DNA of 64,000 nt from Lelliottia sp. WAP21 (GTDB lineage: Bacteria > Pseudomonadota > Gammaproteobacteria > Enterobacterales > Enterobacteriaceae): contig NZ_JAIWPG020000003.1 in the NCBI RefSeq assembly GCF_020532665.2, positions 372,001-436,000 on the forward strand, read 5' to 3'. The notes below the pieces were generated by a model. It ran no database searches. It was not told where the DNA came from and worked only from the letters and a program-made list of their open reading frames with translations. A program made the position numbers and the translations under genes. Shown piece after piece: positions 18,853-30,050 of this stretch; within the stretch, counting starts at the first letter, position 1, and each line of letters starts with the position of its first letter.

Positions 18853-20166
18853 TTACTGGTCCGCTGTCTTATCGAAACGGCCCAGCACGTCACGCTCATA
18901 GGCGAGCGCTTTTTTACGGTCGAACTGGTGTTCCCATTTGGCAATCACCAGAACCGCCAACGCGTTACCCACCACGTTCAGCGCCGTACGTGCCATGTCC
19001 AGAATACGGTCCACACCGGCAATAAAGGCCAGCCCTTCCAGCGGGATGCCCACGCTTCCCAGCGTCGCCAACAAGACCACAAACGACACGCCTGGCACGC
19101 CCGCGATACCCTTTGACGTGACCATCAGCGTGAGGACCAGTACGATTTCCTGCCACAGAGACAAATCGATGCCGTACAGCTGGGCAATAAAGATCGCCGC
19201 AATACTCTGATACAGCGTCGAACCATCCAGGTTAAAGGAGTAACCGGTCGGGACCACAAAGCTGGTGATGGACGCCGGTGCGCCGTAGGCTTCCATCTTC
19301 TCAATAATGCGCGGCAGCACGCTTTCAGAGCTGGCCGTGGAATACGCCAGAATCAGCTCATCTTTCAGAATGCGAATCAGGATCCAGATCCGCAGTCCGC
19401 AGATACGGGCCACCAGTCCCAGCACCATTAGCGCGAAGAACAGAATCGCGAAATGCACCAGAATGACCAGCTTCGCCAGCGGCCAAAGGGACGCAAATCC
19501 AAAGTTAGCCACGGTCACGGCGATCAGGGCAAACACGCCGACGGGCGCGTAGCGCATCACCATGTGAGTCACTTTGAACATGGTTTCAGAGATTGAACGG
19601 AACACGGTCACCAGCGGTTCACGATGCGTCGCCGGCAGCGACGACAGACCAAGGCCGAACAGTACCGAGAAGAAGATAATCGGCAGCATCTCGCCCTTCG
19701 CCATCGAGGCCACAATATTGGTCGGCACCAGTGAGAGAATGGTTCCCATCAGGCCATGGGCATGGCTCTGTACTTCTGCCGTTGTGCTTTGGTATTTCGA
19801 AATATCCACCGTGGCCAGTTGCGACATATCAATCCCGGCACCCGGCTGGAACACATTCGCCAGCGTGATACCCAGAATGATAGCAACCGTAGTGATCACT
19901 TCGAAATAAAGGATGGTTTTCGCGCCAATACGGCCTAACTGCTTCGCATCGCCGACACCTGCAATACCGACCACCAGCGTCGAGATCACAATAGGGACGA
20001 CAATCATTTTAATCAGGTGAATAAAGATGTCGCCAGCGGGCGAAAGCATGTTGACCACCAGCCATTCACGGCTGTCGCTATGATAATGAAGATAACTACC
20101 CAGCAAGATGCCCAGCACCAGCGCCAGCAAGATTTGCCAGGCAAGGCTGAATTTGAAATTTTTCAT
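18853..20166 (-). CDS. gltP: Glutamate/aspartate:proton symporter
   Basis: A 437-residue inner-membrane carrier of the dicarboxylate/amino acid:cation symporter family, matching E. coli GltP in length and sequence. The substrate-binding serine-rich loop STASSESVLPR and the VPTGYSFNLDGS and GVPGVS re-entrant segments are present. It imports L-glutamate and L-aspartate with protons. The start at 20166 (MKNFKFSLAW) corresponds to E. coli; an in-frame ATG six codons upstream is less likely. Confidence 0.97.
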   Translation of the reverse strand: MKNFKFSLAWQILLALVLGILLGSYLHYHSDSREWLVVNMLSPAGDIFIHLIKMIVVPIVISTLVVGIAGVGDAKQLGRIGAKTILYFEVITTVAIILGITLANVFQPGAGIDMSQLATVDISKYQSTTAEVQSHAHGLMGTILSLVPTNIVASMAKGEMLPIIFFSVLFGLGLSSLPATHREPLVTVFRSISETMFKVTHMVMRYAPVGVFALIAVTVANFGFASLWPLAKLVILVHFAILFFALMVLGLVARICGLRIWILIRILKDELILAYSTASSESVLPRIIEKMEAYGAPASITSFVVPTGYSFNLDGSTLYQSIAAIFIAQLYGIDLSLWQEIVLVLTLMVTSKGIAGVPGVSFVVLLATLGSVGIPLEGLAFIAGVDRILDMARTALNVVGNALAVLVIAKWEHQFDRKKALAYERDVLGRFDKTADQ

Positions 20167-20588
20167 AAAAGCAGACTTCCTCAATGAAGCGTCCTATTCA
20201 TCAAAAATGCATGAATATGGAAACATACTGAAAGGGTATGAATTGTGTTGCGTTGGCTTATAGGGTTTTAAAACGCGCCGTATGAGTATCATTTGCACGC
20301 CCTGCTGCGCAAGCCTTAAAGAACGAGGCTTTTCACTGCAAAAAGGTCTCAGGACGCTAATTTGTGTTACTTCTTATAAATAACCATTTGTTATAAAAAC
20401 GCTTTTTTCCTGACAAATGTGAATAATGCTCAAGGTAAATTATTTCTCTTCAAAGTTTCAATTGCCTAATTTTCATGCAGTGCAATGAATGCGTGATCTG
20501 TCGCCCAAATACTAAACAAAGCCACCAAAGCCCCTGTTATTAACGTTTTTGCGACATATTATTAACATTCAAAAGGAGAAAAAAAGCC
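20167..20588. other. gltP-acs divergent regulatory region
   Basis: 422 bp of AT-rich sequence between divergent genes. In E. coli acs is activated by CRP from this side. A partial CRP half-site, TGTGA followed by a poor second arm, lies near 20419, and other TGTG-containing stretches are weak. In E. coli the nrfABCDEFG operon occupies the gltP-acs gap; nothing of it is left here. Confidence 0.6.
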
Positions 20589-22547
20589 ATGAGCCAAATC
20601 CACAAACATGACATTCCCGCTAACATTGCGGACCATTGCCTGATCAATCCGGAGCAGTACCACGAAAAATATCAGCAATCCATTTCTGCGCCTGACGTCT
20701 TCTGGGGCGAGCAAGGCCGCATTCTGGACTGGATCACACCGTATCAGAAGGTGAAAAACACCTCCTTTGCACCCGGCAACGTCTCAATCAAATGGTATGA
20801 AGACGGCACGCTAAACCTGGCGGCAAACTGTCTGGACAGGCATCTCGCCGAGCGCGGGAATGAAACGGCCATTATTTGGGAAGGCGATGACGCCTCTCAG
20901 AGTAAGCACATCAGCTATAAAGAGTTGCACCGCGACGTGTGCCGCTTTGCCAACGTGCTGCTGCAACAGGGCATCCGCAAAGGGGATGTCGTCGCCATCT
21001 ATATGCCCATGGTGCCTGAAGCGGCCGTCGCTATGCTGGCCTGCGCGCGCATCGGCGCGGTTCACTCCGTGATTTTTGGCGGCTTCTCCCCTGAAGCCGT
21101 TGCGGGACGTATTGTCGATTCAAACTCAAAGCTGGTGATCACTGCCGACGAAGGCGTGCGCGCCGGCCGCAGTATTCCGTTAAAGAAAAACGTCGATGAT
21201 GCGCTGAAAAACCCGAACGTAAAAACCATCAGTAACGTTATCGTCCTGAAACGGACCGGGAGTAAGATCGACTGGACCGAAGGCCGTGACCTGTGGTGGA
21301 GCGATCTGATTGAAAAAGCCAGCGACCAGCATCAGCCGGAAGCGATGAACGCGGAAGATCCGCTCTTTATTCTGTACACCTCTGGCTCAACCGGGAAACC
21401 AAAAGGGGTGCTGCACACCACCGGCGGTTACCTGGTGTATGCCGCGACCACCTTTAAATATGTGTTCGATTACCATCCCGGTGATGTCTACTGGTGTACT
21501 GCAGACGTGGGCTGGGTGACCGGACACAGCTATCTGCTGTATGGCCCGCTGGCCTGCGGCGCAACCACATTAATGTTTGAAGGCGTGCCCAACTGGCCAA
21601 CGCCAGCCCGCATGAGCCAGGTGGTGGATAAACATCAGGTCAATATTCTCTATACCGCGCCGACGGCGATCCGCGCCCTGATGGCGGAAGGTGACAAGGC
21701 TATCGAGGGGACCGACCGTTCTTCCTTGCGCATTCTGGGTTCCGTGGGAGAACCCATCAACCCGGAAGCCTGGGAGTGGTACTGGAATAAAATCGGCAAC
21801 CAAAAATGTCCGGTCATCGACACCTGGTGGCAGACCGAAACCGGCGGATTCATGATCACCCCGTTACCGGGCGCCACTGAGCTGAAGGCCGGGTCGGCAA
21901 CGCGTCCCTTCTTTGGCGTCCAGCCCGCACTGGTCGACAACGAAGGCAATGTGCTTGAGGGCGCAACCGAAGGCAATCTGGTGATCACCGATTCGTGGCC
22001 AGGTCAGGCGCGTACCCTGTTTGGCGATCATGAGCGTTTTGAACAGACCTATTTCTCGACCTTCAAGAATATGTACTTTAGCGGCGACGGCGCGCGTCGT
22101 GACGAAGACGGTTATTACTGGATCACCGGACGTGTGGATGACGTACTTAACGTTTCCGGTCACCGTCTGGGTACCGCTGAAATTGAATCCGCGCTGGTAT
22201 CGCATCCTAAGATTGCCGAAGCCGCCGTTGTGGGGATCCCTCACAACATTAAAGGCCAGGCTATTTATGCCTACGTCACGCTGAACCATGGCGAAGAGCC
22301 GTCACCCGCGCTTTATACCGAGGTACGAAACTGGGTGCGTAAAGAGATTGGCCCGCTTGCCACGCCGGATGTCCTGCACTGGACCGACTCGCTGCCAAAA
22401 ACCCGTTCAGGCAAAATTATGCGCCGCATCCTGCGCAAAATTGCCGCTGGTGACATAAGTAACCTCGGTGACACCTCGACGCTCGCGGATCCGGGTGTCG
22501 TGGACAAACTGCTCGAAGAGAAGCAGTCCATCGCTATGCCATCGTAA
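20589..22547 (+). CDS. acs: Acetyl-CoA synthetase
   Basis: A 652-residue AMP-forming synthetase that activates acetate to acetyl-CoA by way of acetyl-AMP. The phosphate-binding motif [11 protein letters not shown] is at 263-273 and the regulatory, acetylatable lysine K609 lies in [11 protein letters not shown], the same position as in E. coli and Salmonella Acs. Length equals E. coli Acs. AAGGAG precedes the ATG. It is followed by yjcH-actP, the conserved acetate scavenging unit, with a repeat-containing 195-bp gap. Confidence 0.98.
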   Translation: MSQIHKHDIPANIADHCLINPEQYHEKYQQSISAPDVFWGEQGRILDWITPYQKVKNTSFAPGNVSIKWYEDGTLNLAANCLDRHLAERGNETAIIWEGDDASQSKHISYKELHRDVCRFANVLLQQGIRKGDVVAIYMPMVPEAAVAMLACARIGAVHSVIFGGFSPEAVAGRIVDSNSKLVITADEGVRAGRSIPLKKNVDDALKNPNVKTISNVIVLKRTGSKIDWTEGRDLWWSDLIEKASDQHQPEAMNAEDPLFILYTSGSTGKPKGVLHTTGGYLVYAATTFKYVFDYHPGDVYWCTADVGWVTGHSYLLYGPLACGATTLMFEGVPNWPTPARMSQVVDKHQVNILYTAPTAIRALMAEGDKAIEGTDRSSLRILGSVGEPINPEAWEWYWNKIGNQKCPVIDTWWQTETGGFMITPLPGATELKAGSATRPFFGVQPALVDNEGNVLEGATEGNLVITDSWPGQARTLFGDHERFEQTYFSTFKNMYFSGDGARRDEDGYYWITGRVDDVLNVSGHRLGTAEIESALVSHPKIAEAAVVGIPHNIKGQAIYAYVTLNHGEEPSPALYTEVRNWVRKEIGPLATPDVLHWTDSLPKTRSGKIMRRILRKIAAGDISNLGDTSTLADPGVVDKLLEEKQSIAMPS

Positions 22548-22618
22548 CGTCACGCTGACCCTCCAGGCAGGAGGGTGTTCCGGTTCGTTTTCCCCTCTCC
22601 ATGGGGAAGACCTGTTTT

Positions 22619-22656
22619 CCCCCTCTCCCCATGGGAGAGGGCCGGGGTGAGGGCAT
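22619..22656. repeat. Intergenic palindromic repeat, copy 4
   Basis: CCCCCTCTCCCCATGGGAGA then GGGCCGGGGTGAGGGC, the same family as the copies at 1552 and 11749, in the acs-yjcH gap. A truncated unit (CCCCTCTCCATGGGGA) precedes it near 22592. Confidence 0.75.
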
Positions 22657-22742
22657 CAGACCGCACCTCCCCCTCCAGCCACCCTCTCTCACCAGAAAGG
22701 GAATAAAAAAACCTACCCTACAATACTTTTGGAGACTCTGTG

Positions 22743-24703
<1,961 letters not shown>

Positions 24704-24713
24704 ACGCTTTTCT

Positions 24714-24745
24714 CCCCGGCCATTTTGGCCGGGGATCACATTTTT
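24714..24745 (+). terminator. actP terminator
   Basis: Perfect 8-bp stem CCCCGGCC / GGCCGGGG with ATTTT loop (24714-24734), followed shortly by a T5 run. Confidence 0.85.
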
Positions 24746-24828
24746 AGCCCTTCCCTCTGTCCCTCTTTTCCCATCGCGCTACAGTACCCGAACGATATTA
24801 AAACGCTGTTTTATTACGTGAGGATACC

Positions 24829-26118
24829 ATGAAGCGATATGCCCTTATTGGAACCGGCGGTCGTGCCGGACTGTATATCTCAGCTATTGGCGGGCAATGG
24901 AAAAGTACCGCGCAAATGGTGGCGTTTTGCGACACCAACCAGACCCGGATGCATTATGCGAATCAGCTTTTGCAAAAAGAAGGCGCGCCCGCCGTCTCGA
25001 CCTGGCCGGCAGCGCAGTTCGAAGAGATGATCCGCGAAACGCGTCCCGACATTATCATCGTGACCACGATGGACCGGACCCACGATGAGTACATCGTACG
25101 GGCGCTCCATGCAGGCTGTGACGTCATCACCGAAAAGCCAATGACCATCGATGAAGCCCGCGCCCTGCGAATACTCAACGCCATTGAAGAAACGGGACGT
25201 CAGGTTCGCGTGGCATTTAACTACCGCTACGCGCCGCATCACAGCAAAGTGCGGGAACTGCTGATGAATAACACCATTGGCGAGGTCTACTCCGTGCACT
25301 TCGAATGGTTGTTAAACACCGAACATGGCGCAGACTATTTCCGCCGCTGGCATCGGGAAAAGCGCAACAGCGGCGGGTTACTGGTGCATAAATCCACCCA
25401 TCATTTCGATCTGATGAACTTCTGGCTCAATAGCTATCCCGAGCGGGTATATGCCGAAGGGAGCCTGCGTTTTTATGGTAAAGAGAATGCAGAGCGTCGC
25501 GGCGTGACGCAGTTCTATCCGCGTGCGCACGGTTTTGCCCAGGCTAAAGAAGATCCTTTTGCCCTGCACATGGACGACAATCCGCAGCTTAAAGCGCTCT
25601 ATCTGGATGCCGAGCATGAGGATAACTATTACCGCGATCAGAGCGTGTTCAGCGACGGCATCACCATTGAAGATACGTTGTCCGTCCTGGTGAAATACCA
25701 GAATCAAACGCAGCTAAGCTACTCGCTAAATACGTATCTCCCCTGGGAAGGACTGAACGTGGTCTTCAATGGCAGCCAGGGGCGGTTAGAGATGAAGATT
25801 GTTGAAAAATCCTACGTCAATGCAGGCGGGGAGCGCGAGAATGAAGGAAGCCTGGAATCCTGTGATATCACCGTTTTCCCGATGTTTGACGCACCGTGGA
25901 AAGCCGAGTTTTCGCTGGGTGAAGGGGGGCATGGTGGCGGTGATAACGCCATGCTGGCCGACTTGTTCGGCGAGCCGGGTGACGATCCCCTGAAACGTGC
26001 CGCCGACCATCGCGCCGGGGCAATGTCGATTTTGACCGGTATCGCCGGAAATATCTCGATGCAGCAGCAACGCCCGGTCAACTTTAAGGAGTTTGAACTG
26101 GTTTCCCGGCTGAAATAA
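24829..26118 (+). CDS. Gfo/Idh/MocA-family oxidoreductase
   Basis: A 429-residue NAD(P)-dependent sugar dehydrogenase-like protein. The N-terminal Rossmann fold begins YALIGTGGRAGLY, followed by the family motif EKPMTI (near residue 104) and a catalytic-type region VHKSTHHFDLMNFW. GTGAGGA precedes the ATG. It stands alone with its own promoter region after the actP terminator and is not found at this place in E. coli. The substrate is unknown; the long C-terminal part places it with predicted inositol/sugar dehydrogenases. Confidence 0.85.
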   Translation: MKRYALIGTGGRAGLYISAIGGQWKSTAQMVAFCDTNQTRMHYANQLLQKEGAPAVSTWPAAQFEEMIRETRPDIIIVTTMDRTHDEYIVRALHAGCDVITEKPMTIDEARALRILNAIEETGRQVRVAFNYRYAPHHSKVRELLMNNTIGEVYSVHFEWLLNTEHGADYFRRWHREKRNSGGLLVHKSTHHFDLMNFWLNSYPERVYAEGSLRFYGKENAERRGVTQFYPRAHGFAQAKEDPFALHMDDNPQLKALYLDAEHEDNYYRDQSVFSDGITIEDTLSVLVKYQNQTQLSYSLNTYLPWEGLNVVFNGSQGRLEMKIVEKSYVNAGGERENEGSLESCDITVFPMFDAPWKAEFSLGEGGHGGGDNAMLADLFGEPGDDPLKRAADHRAGAMSILTGIAGNISMQQQRPVNFKEFELVSRLK

Positions 26119-26134
26119 CAGGTTGCGCCACGGG

Positions 26135-26824
26135 TCAGAAGAGTAACCGGGCCACCAGTGGCGCAATCAGCACCATAACGACACCAGACAGCATCATCAC
26201 CAGGCTGGCAATCACCCCTTCCTGGGGGCCGATTTCATAGGACCGCGCCGTTCCCGCACCGTGGGAGGCCGCGCCAAATCCGGCCCCTTTTGCCATTCCT
26301 TCGCGGATGGCGAGCCGCAGAAACAGTACATCACCGACCGCCATACCAAATACACCGGTAACCACCACAAACAGCGCCACCAGATCAGGCTGCCCCCCCA
26401 GCGGTTTCGCCGCGGCCAGCGCAAACGGCGTGGTGACGGACCGCACCGCCAGGCTGCGTTGAATCTCATCGGAGAGCGTGAACAAGCGTGCCAGCCAGAC
26501 GGAACTGCATACCGCCACGACCGTGGCGGTAATAACGCCTGCGCTCAGCGACATCCAGTGCCGTTTGATGATCGCCAGGTTGTCGTAGACCGGGACAGCA
26601 AAGGCAATGGTCGCCGGACCTAAAAGCCACAGCAGCCAGTGAGATTCCCCGATGTAACTCTGCCAGGAGATATGCCCAAACACCAGCATCAGAACCAGTA
26701 ACAAGGGGGTAAACACCAGCGGCATAAAGGGCAGGCGGTGAAAGCGCTTGTAGAGCCGTTTATTGGCAAAATAGACCACCAGAGTCGCCACAAGACAGAG
26801 CACGCTTAAGCGAAAATCAGTCAT
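26135..26824 (-). CDS. LrgB/CidB-family inner-membrane protein
   Basis: A 229-residue protein with about six membrane spans and the LrgB-type segments AVRSVTTPFALAAAKPLGG and GAASHGAGTARS. The start MTDFRLSVL at 26824 overlaps the CidA-like gene by 8 bp; an in-frame ATG at 26845 lies within that gene and is not preferred. CidB/LrgB proteins pair with CidA/LrgA holin-like proteins in autolysis and pyruvate or metabolite flux, depending on species. E. coli paralogues are YohJ/YohK, elsewhere on the chromosome. Confidence 0.88.
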   Translation of the reverse strand: MTDFRLSVLCLVATLVVYFANKRLYKRFHRLPFMPLVFTPLLLVLMLVFGHISWQSYIGESHWLLWLLGPATIAFAVPVYDNLAIIKRHWMSLSAGVITATVVAVCSSVWLARLFTLSDEIQRSLAVRSVTTPFALAAAKPLGGQPDLVALFVVVTGVFGMAVGDVLFLRLAIREGMAKGAGFGAASHGAGTARSYEIGPQEGVIASLVMMLSGVVMVLIAPLVARLLF

Positions 26825-27227
26825 GATTCTGCCTGCTGATTTCAAAGCGGTAGACTTTGTCCACCACCCAGGCGGTCGCCCCCAGTACCATCAGCGTACT
26901 CAGGCCAATCACCGCGAAGATACGCCATCCGTCCACCATCAGCAGTTGGGTGTAATTCACCACCGCGACCACCGCCGGCACGAAGAACAGCAGCATTTCC
27001 GCCAGAAGCCAGCGCGCCCCTGCTCGTACCCAGCTCAGAGGAAGAATGCGACACAGAATAAGCGCCAGCATCAACACCATGCCGACCAGATTCGCCGGCA
27101 GCGGCAAATGCAGCCAGGTCACAAGATACTGCGCAAAAACGAAAAGAGCTGCATAAAGCAGGACCTGAACCGGCACCTGAAGTCGTTGCACTACGGCAGG
27201 CGTAATCCGACGTAACGCCACAGCCAT
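26817..27227 (-). CDS. CidA/LrgA-family holin-like protein
   Basis: A 136-residue protein with four predicted membrane spans and the family segment LPANLVGMVLML followed by ...EMLLFFVPAVVAVVNY. The start at 27227 is chosen because GAGGAAATCGCC precedes the ATG; an in-frame extension to 27272 lacks such a site. It forms a two-gene operon with the CidB-like protein, and a LysR regulator is divergently encoded 100 bp away. That layout is typical of CidAB/CidR loci. Confidence 0.88.
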   Translation of the reverse strand: MAVALRRITPAVVQRLQVPVQVLLYAALFVFAQYLVTWLHLPLPANLVGMVLMLALILCRILPLSWVRAGARWLLAEMLLFFVPAVVAVVNYTQLLMVDGWRIFAVIGLSTLMVLGATAWVVDKVYRFEISRQNHD

Positions 27228-27328
27228 GGGCGATTTCCTCGAAATGAGACGAGGCGCCAGTATAGAGAGCACACGTTATAGACAGAAATGAATTAAAATC
27301 ATCAAAGGTATAGTTCCGAGGAATAATC

Positions 27329-28252
27329 ATGGACATAAGAACGCTGCGTTACTTTGTCGAAGTGGTGCGCCAGCAGAGTTTTACTCGCGCAGCGGAGAAG
27401 CTTTTTGTTACCCAACCCACCATCAGCAAGATGTTGAAAAACCTTGAGGATGAACTGAACTGTACCTTACTCATTCGCGACGGACGTAAATTGCTGCTCA
27501 CCGACACGGGCCGCGTGGTATTCGAACGAGGCTTAGCGATTCTGGCGGAATTCCGCCAGCTCGAGGCGGAACTGAGCGACATTAACCACCTGAATAAAGG
27601 GCTGTTGCGCCTGGGTATTCCCCCGATGGTCGGCATGATGATGGCAGGTCCTATCAGCCTTTACCGCCAGCGTTATCCGGGCGTGGAGTTAAAAATCGCT
27701 GAATTTGGCGGCTTAACCGTTCAGCAGGCGGTCATTAACGGCGAACTGGATCTGGCGATGACGGCCCTGCCCGTTGAAGAGGACAGCGGTCTGGCTACGC
27801 TGTCCCTTTTCAGCCATCCGCTGTGTGTGCTGGTGCCGCGCTCAGGCCAGTGGGTCCATATCGACACCGTGAAGCCTGAACTACTGGCAGAGCATCCCTT
27901 GCTGATTTACAACGAGGATTTTGCGCTCAGCCGCCAGCTGATGCAGCTTTTCAACCAGCATGGCGTGAAACCGCGCATCGCGGTGCGCAGCGGTCAGTGG
28001 GATTTTCTGGCGGCAATGGTCCAGGCAGGTGTGGGCATTGCCATTCTGCCGCAGCCCATCTGTGAACGTCTGGATAAAAATACCCTGCGCTGGATCCCGC
28101 TTGAAAGCGATTTGTACTGGCAGTTGGGGATGATCTGGCGTGAGGGCGTCTATCTGTCGCACAGCGCCCAGGCGTGGCTGAAATGCTGCGAGGGGTTTTG
28201 GGTTCCTCCTCAGACGGACCCTCTCCCGCAGGAGAGGGGGTCACTCACATAA
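27329..28252 (+). CDS. LysR-family regulator, CidR-like
   Basis: A 307-residue LysR-type regulator: winged helix-turn-helix at 1-60 (FTRAAEKLFVTQPTISKMLKNLE) and a periplasmic-binding-like effector domain from about 90. GAGG precedes the ATG. Divergent position next to cidA/cidB suggests it controls them. The last codons, after residue 290, fall inside a copy of the intergenic palindromic repeat at 28218, so the C-terminal tail (TDPLPQERGSLT) is repeat-encoded. The stop is 4 bp from the convergent yjcE stop. Confidence 0.9.
   Translation: MDIRTLRYFVEVVRQQSFTRAAEKLFVTQPTISKMLKNLEDELNCTLLIRDGRKLLLTDTGRVVFERGLAILAEFRQLEAELSDINHLNKGLLRLGIPPMVGMMMAGPISLYRQRYPGVELKIAEFGGLTVQQAVINGELDLAMTALPVEEDSGLATLSLFSHPLCVLVPRSGQWVHIDTVKPELLAEHPLLIYNEDFALSRQLMQLFNQHGVKPRIAVRSGQWDFLAAMVQAGVGIAILPQPICERLDKNTLRWIPLESDLYWQLGMIWREGVYLSHSAQAWLKCCEGFWVPPQTDPLPQERGSLT
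28218..28244. repeat. Intergenic palindromic repeat, copy 5, inside a coding 3' end
   Basis: ACCCTCTCCCGCAGGAGAGG followed by GGGTCAC, the hairpin core of the same repeat family, occupies the last codons of the LysR gene and lies just before the convergent yjcE stop. It may double as a bidirectional terminator. Confidence 0.7.
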
Positions 28253-28256
28253 GGCA

Positions 28257-29900
28257 TTAACTCTCGACTAACAGCGCTTCCAGCAAATCCAGATCGTGGA
28301 GCAATTTCTGCAGCGTCTCATTGCTAATCTCGCGGGTGGCGCGCAGATGATACAGCTCGGCACGCTCAGAACGCAGCGCCGCCAGACGGAAACGGCGCTC
28401 CAGGTTCTCTTCCTGCATCGAACTTTCGGCATCGTTACGCCCGTCAGCCCGGCGGCGTAAATTCCCAATCACCCGCGAACTGACCTCTTTCAGCAGCTGA
28501 TTATCAATATTCTCTTCGGTATCCGCAGCCAGGCGCTCTTCCATTTTTTGAATCGCCACAATCGCCACTTCTGCGGTTGCCGCACGCGCTATGCGCTCCT
28601 CTTTGTGCTGTTGCGAGTGGTCAGCCACTTCGAGATGTTGCAGCAAAATGGGCAGCATCACGACGCCTACAAACAGGGAGAACAGAATCACCCCCGCCGC
28701 CAGGAAGACCAGCTCGTAACGGGCGGGGAAGACGTCGCCCGTGGGCAGTAGCAGCGGAATGGAGAGCACACCGGCCAGCGTAATCGCCCCACGTACCCCG
28801 GCGAAAGACGCAATCAGCAGTTCACGCGTGGTCCAGGAACCGAACTCCATCGGCTTTTTCGTCAGGAAGCGAACGCTGAATTTCTTCATCGTCCACAGCC
28901 AGCCAAAACGTACCAGCATCAGCGCCATATAGATCAGCACGATGTCGGTAAACAGCATCCAGGTATCGACGTTTGGATCGGCCTCGGCAGCCACCAGCGA
29001 GGACTCCAGAATACCCGGCAGTTGCAGGCCTAACAGCAGGAAGACCATGCCGTTAAACACAAACTCCAGCATCGCCCAGGTGCTGTTGGCGCGCAGACGC
29101 ATCGCCAGCGGCGCACGGCGCATTACGCCGGCACGGGTGATGGTCATCCCTGCCGCAACGGCCGCCAGAATGCCCGAAACACCGATATGTTCGGCAATCA
29201 GGTAAGACGCGAACGGCAGCAGGAACAGCAAAACGATCTGCGTTGCGGGTTCGTCACCGCCCCAGCGGCTCAGGAAGCCCAGCGACCGGCCATAGAGCCA
29301 GCTCACCACGAAACCGGCCAGAATCCCGCCAATCGCGACCTTAAAGAACTCAACCGTTGCACCGCCCACGGTAAAGACCATGGTGCCCATGGCCACAGCG
29401 ACGGCAAACTTCAGGGCAACCAGGCCAGAGGCGTCATTCATCAGCGCCTCACCCTGTAAAATCCCCATGATTTTTTTCGGGATGCGCCCTTCCCCTACGA
29501 TGCCGGAAAGCGCCACGGCATCCGTGGGCGACAGCACGGCGGCAAGCGCAAAGGCAGGAATCAGCGGAATGCCCGGCACGGCCCAGTAGATCAGGAAACC
29601 AATGCCGACCACGGTCACCACCACCAGCGCCAGCGCCAGACCGAATATCTCTCGCCCGTGCTCCAGGAATTCACGCGTCGGGGTTTTCCAGCCGTCGGCA
29701 AACAGCAGCGGCGGGATGAACAGCACCAGGAATAGCTCCGGATCGAACTCTACGTGCAGCCCAAACGTCGGCCATGCCAGCAGTGCGCCAATCGCAATTT
29801 GCATCAACGGAAGAGGTAACTGGAAGGGCAGTACGCGGGTGACTACCCCAGAAAGTGAGACCACAAGGGTCATGATGAGGATGGTGAAGAAGATTTCCAT
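28257..29900 (-). CDS. yjcE: YjcE, CPA1-family Na+/H+ antiporter
   Basis: A 547-residue inner-membrane antiporter with about 12 spans followed by a cytoplasmic tail of about 130 charged residues. Antiporter signatures include SPTDAVALSG (near residue 120) and the GEALMNDASGLVALKFA core. It closely matches E. coli YjcE. It is expected to exchange protons for sodium or potassium; the E. coli protein is not well characterised. In E. coli yjcF and actP follow; here the oxidoreductase-cid block takes the place of yjcF. Confidence 0.94.
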   Translation of the reverse strand: MEIFFTILIMTLVVSLSGVVTRVLPFQLPLPLMQIAIGALLAWPTFGLHVEFDPELFLVLFIPPLLFADGWKTPTREFLEHGREIFGLALALVVVTVVGIGFLIYWAVPGIPLIPAFALAAVLSPTDAVALSGIVGEGRIPKKIMGILQGEALMNDASGLVALKFAVAVAMGTMVFTVGGATVEFFKVAIGGILAGFVVSWLYGRSLGFLSRWGGDEPATQIVLLFLLPFASYLIAEHIGVSGILAAVAAGMTITRAGVMRRAPLAMRLRANSTWAMLEFVFNGMVFLLLGLQLPGILESSLVAAEADPNVDTWMLFTDIVLIYMALMLVRFGWLWTMKKFSVRFLTKKPMEFGSWTTRELLIASFAGVRGAITLAGVLSIPLLLPTGDVFPARYELVFLAAGVILFSLFVGVVMLPILLQHLEVADHSQQHKEERIARAATAEVAIVAIQKMEERLAADTEENIDNQLLKEVSSRVIGNLRRRADGRNDAESSMQEENLERRFRLAALRSERAELYHLRATREISNETLQKLLHDLDLLEALLVES

Positions 29901-30005
29901 GCGTTCCCTGTTTGCGTATTTCTGAATGACTAAAACATAAAGCGTCGTACTCCTGTTTTACTGCATTCAGATTAACGCAAAAGACAACGAGTGTGCGCCG
30001 AAAAT

Positions 30006-30034
30006 AAAAATGGGCGGCCTGAGCCACCCATTTT
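30006..30034 (-). terminator. ghxP terminator
   Basis: On the minus strand AAAATGGGTGGC, TCAG loop and GCCGCCCATTTT end in a T-rich run, 17 bp after the ghxP stop. The stem has one mismatch. Confidence 0.8.
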
Positions 30035-30050
30035 CGCAGGAAATGCCAAA

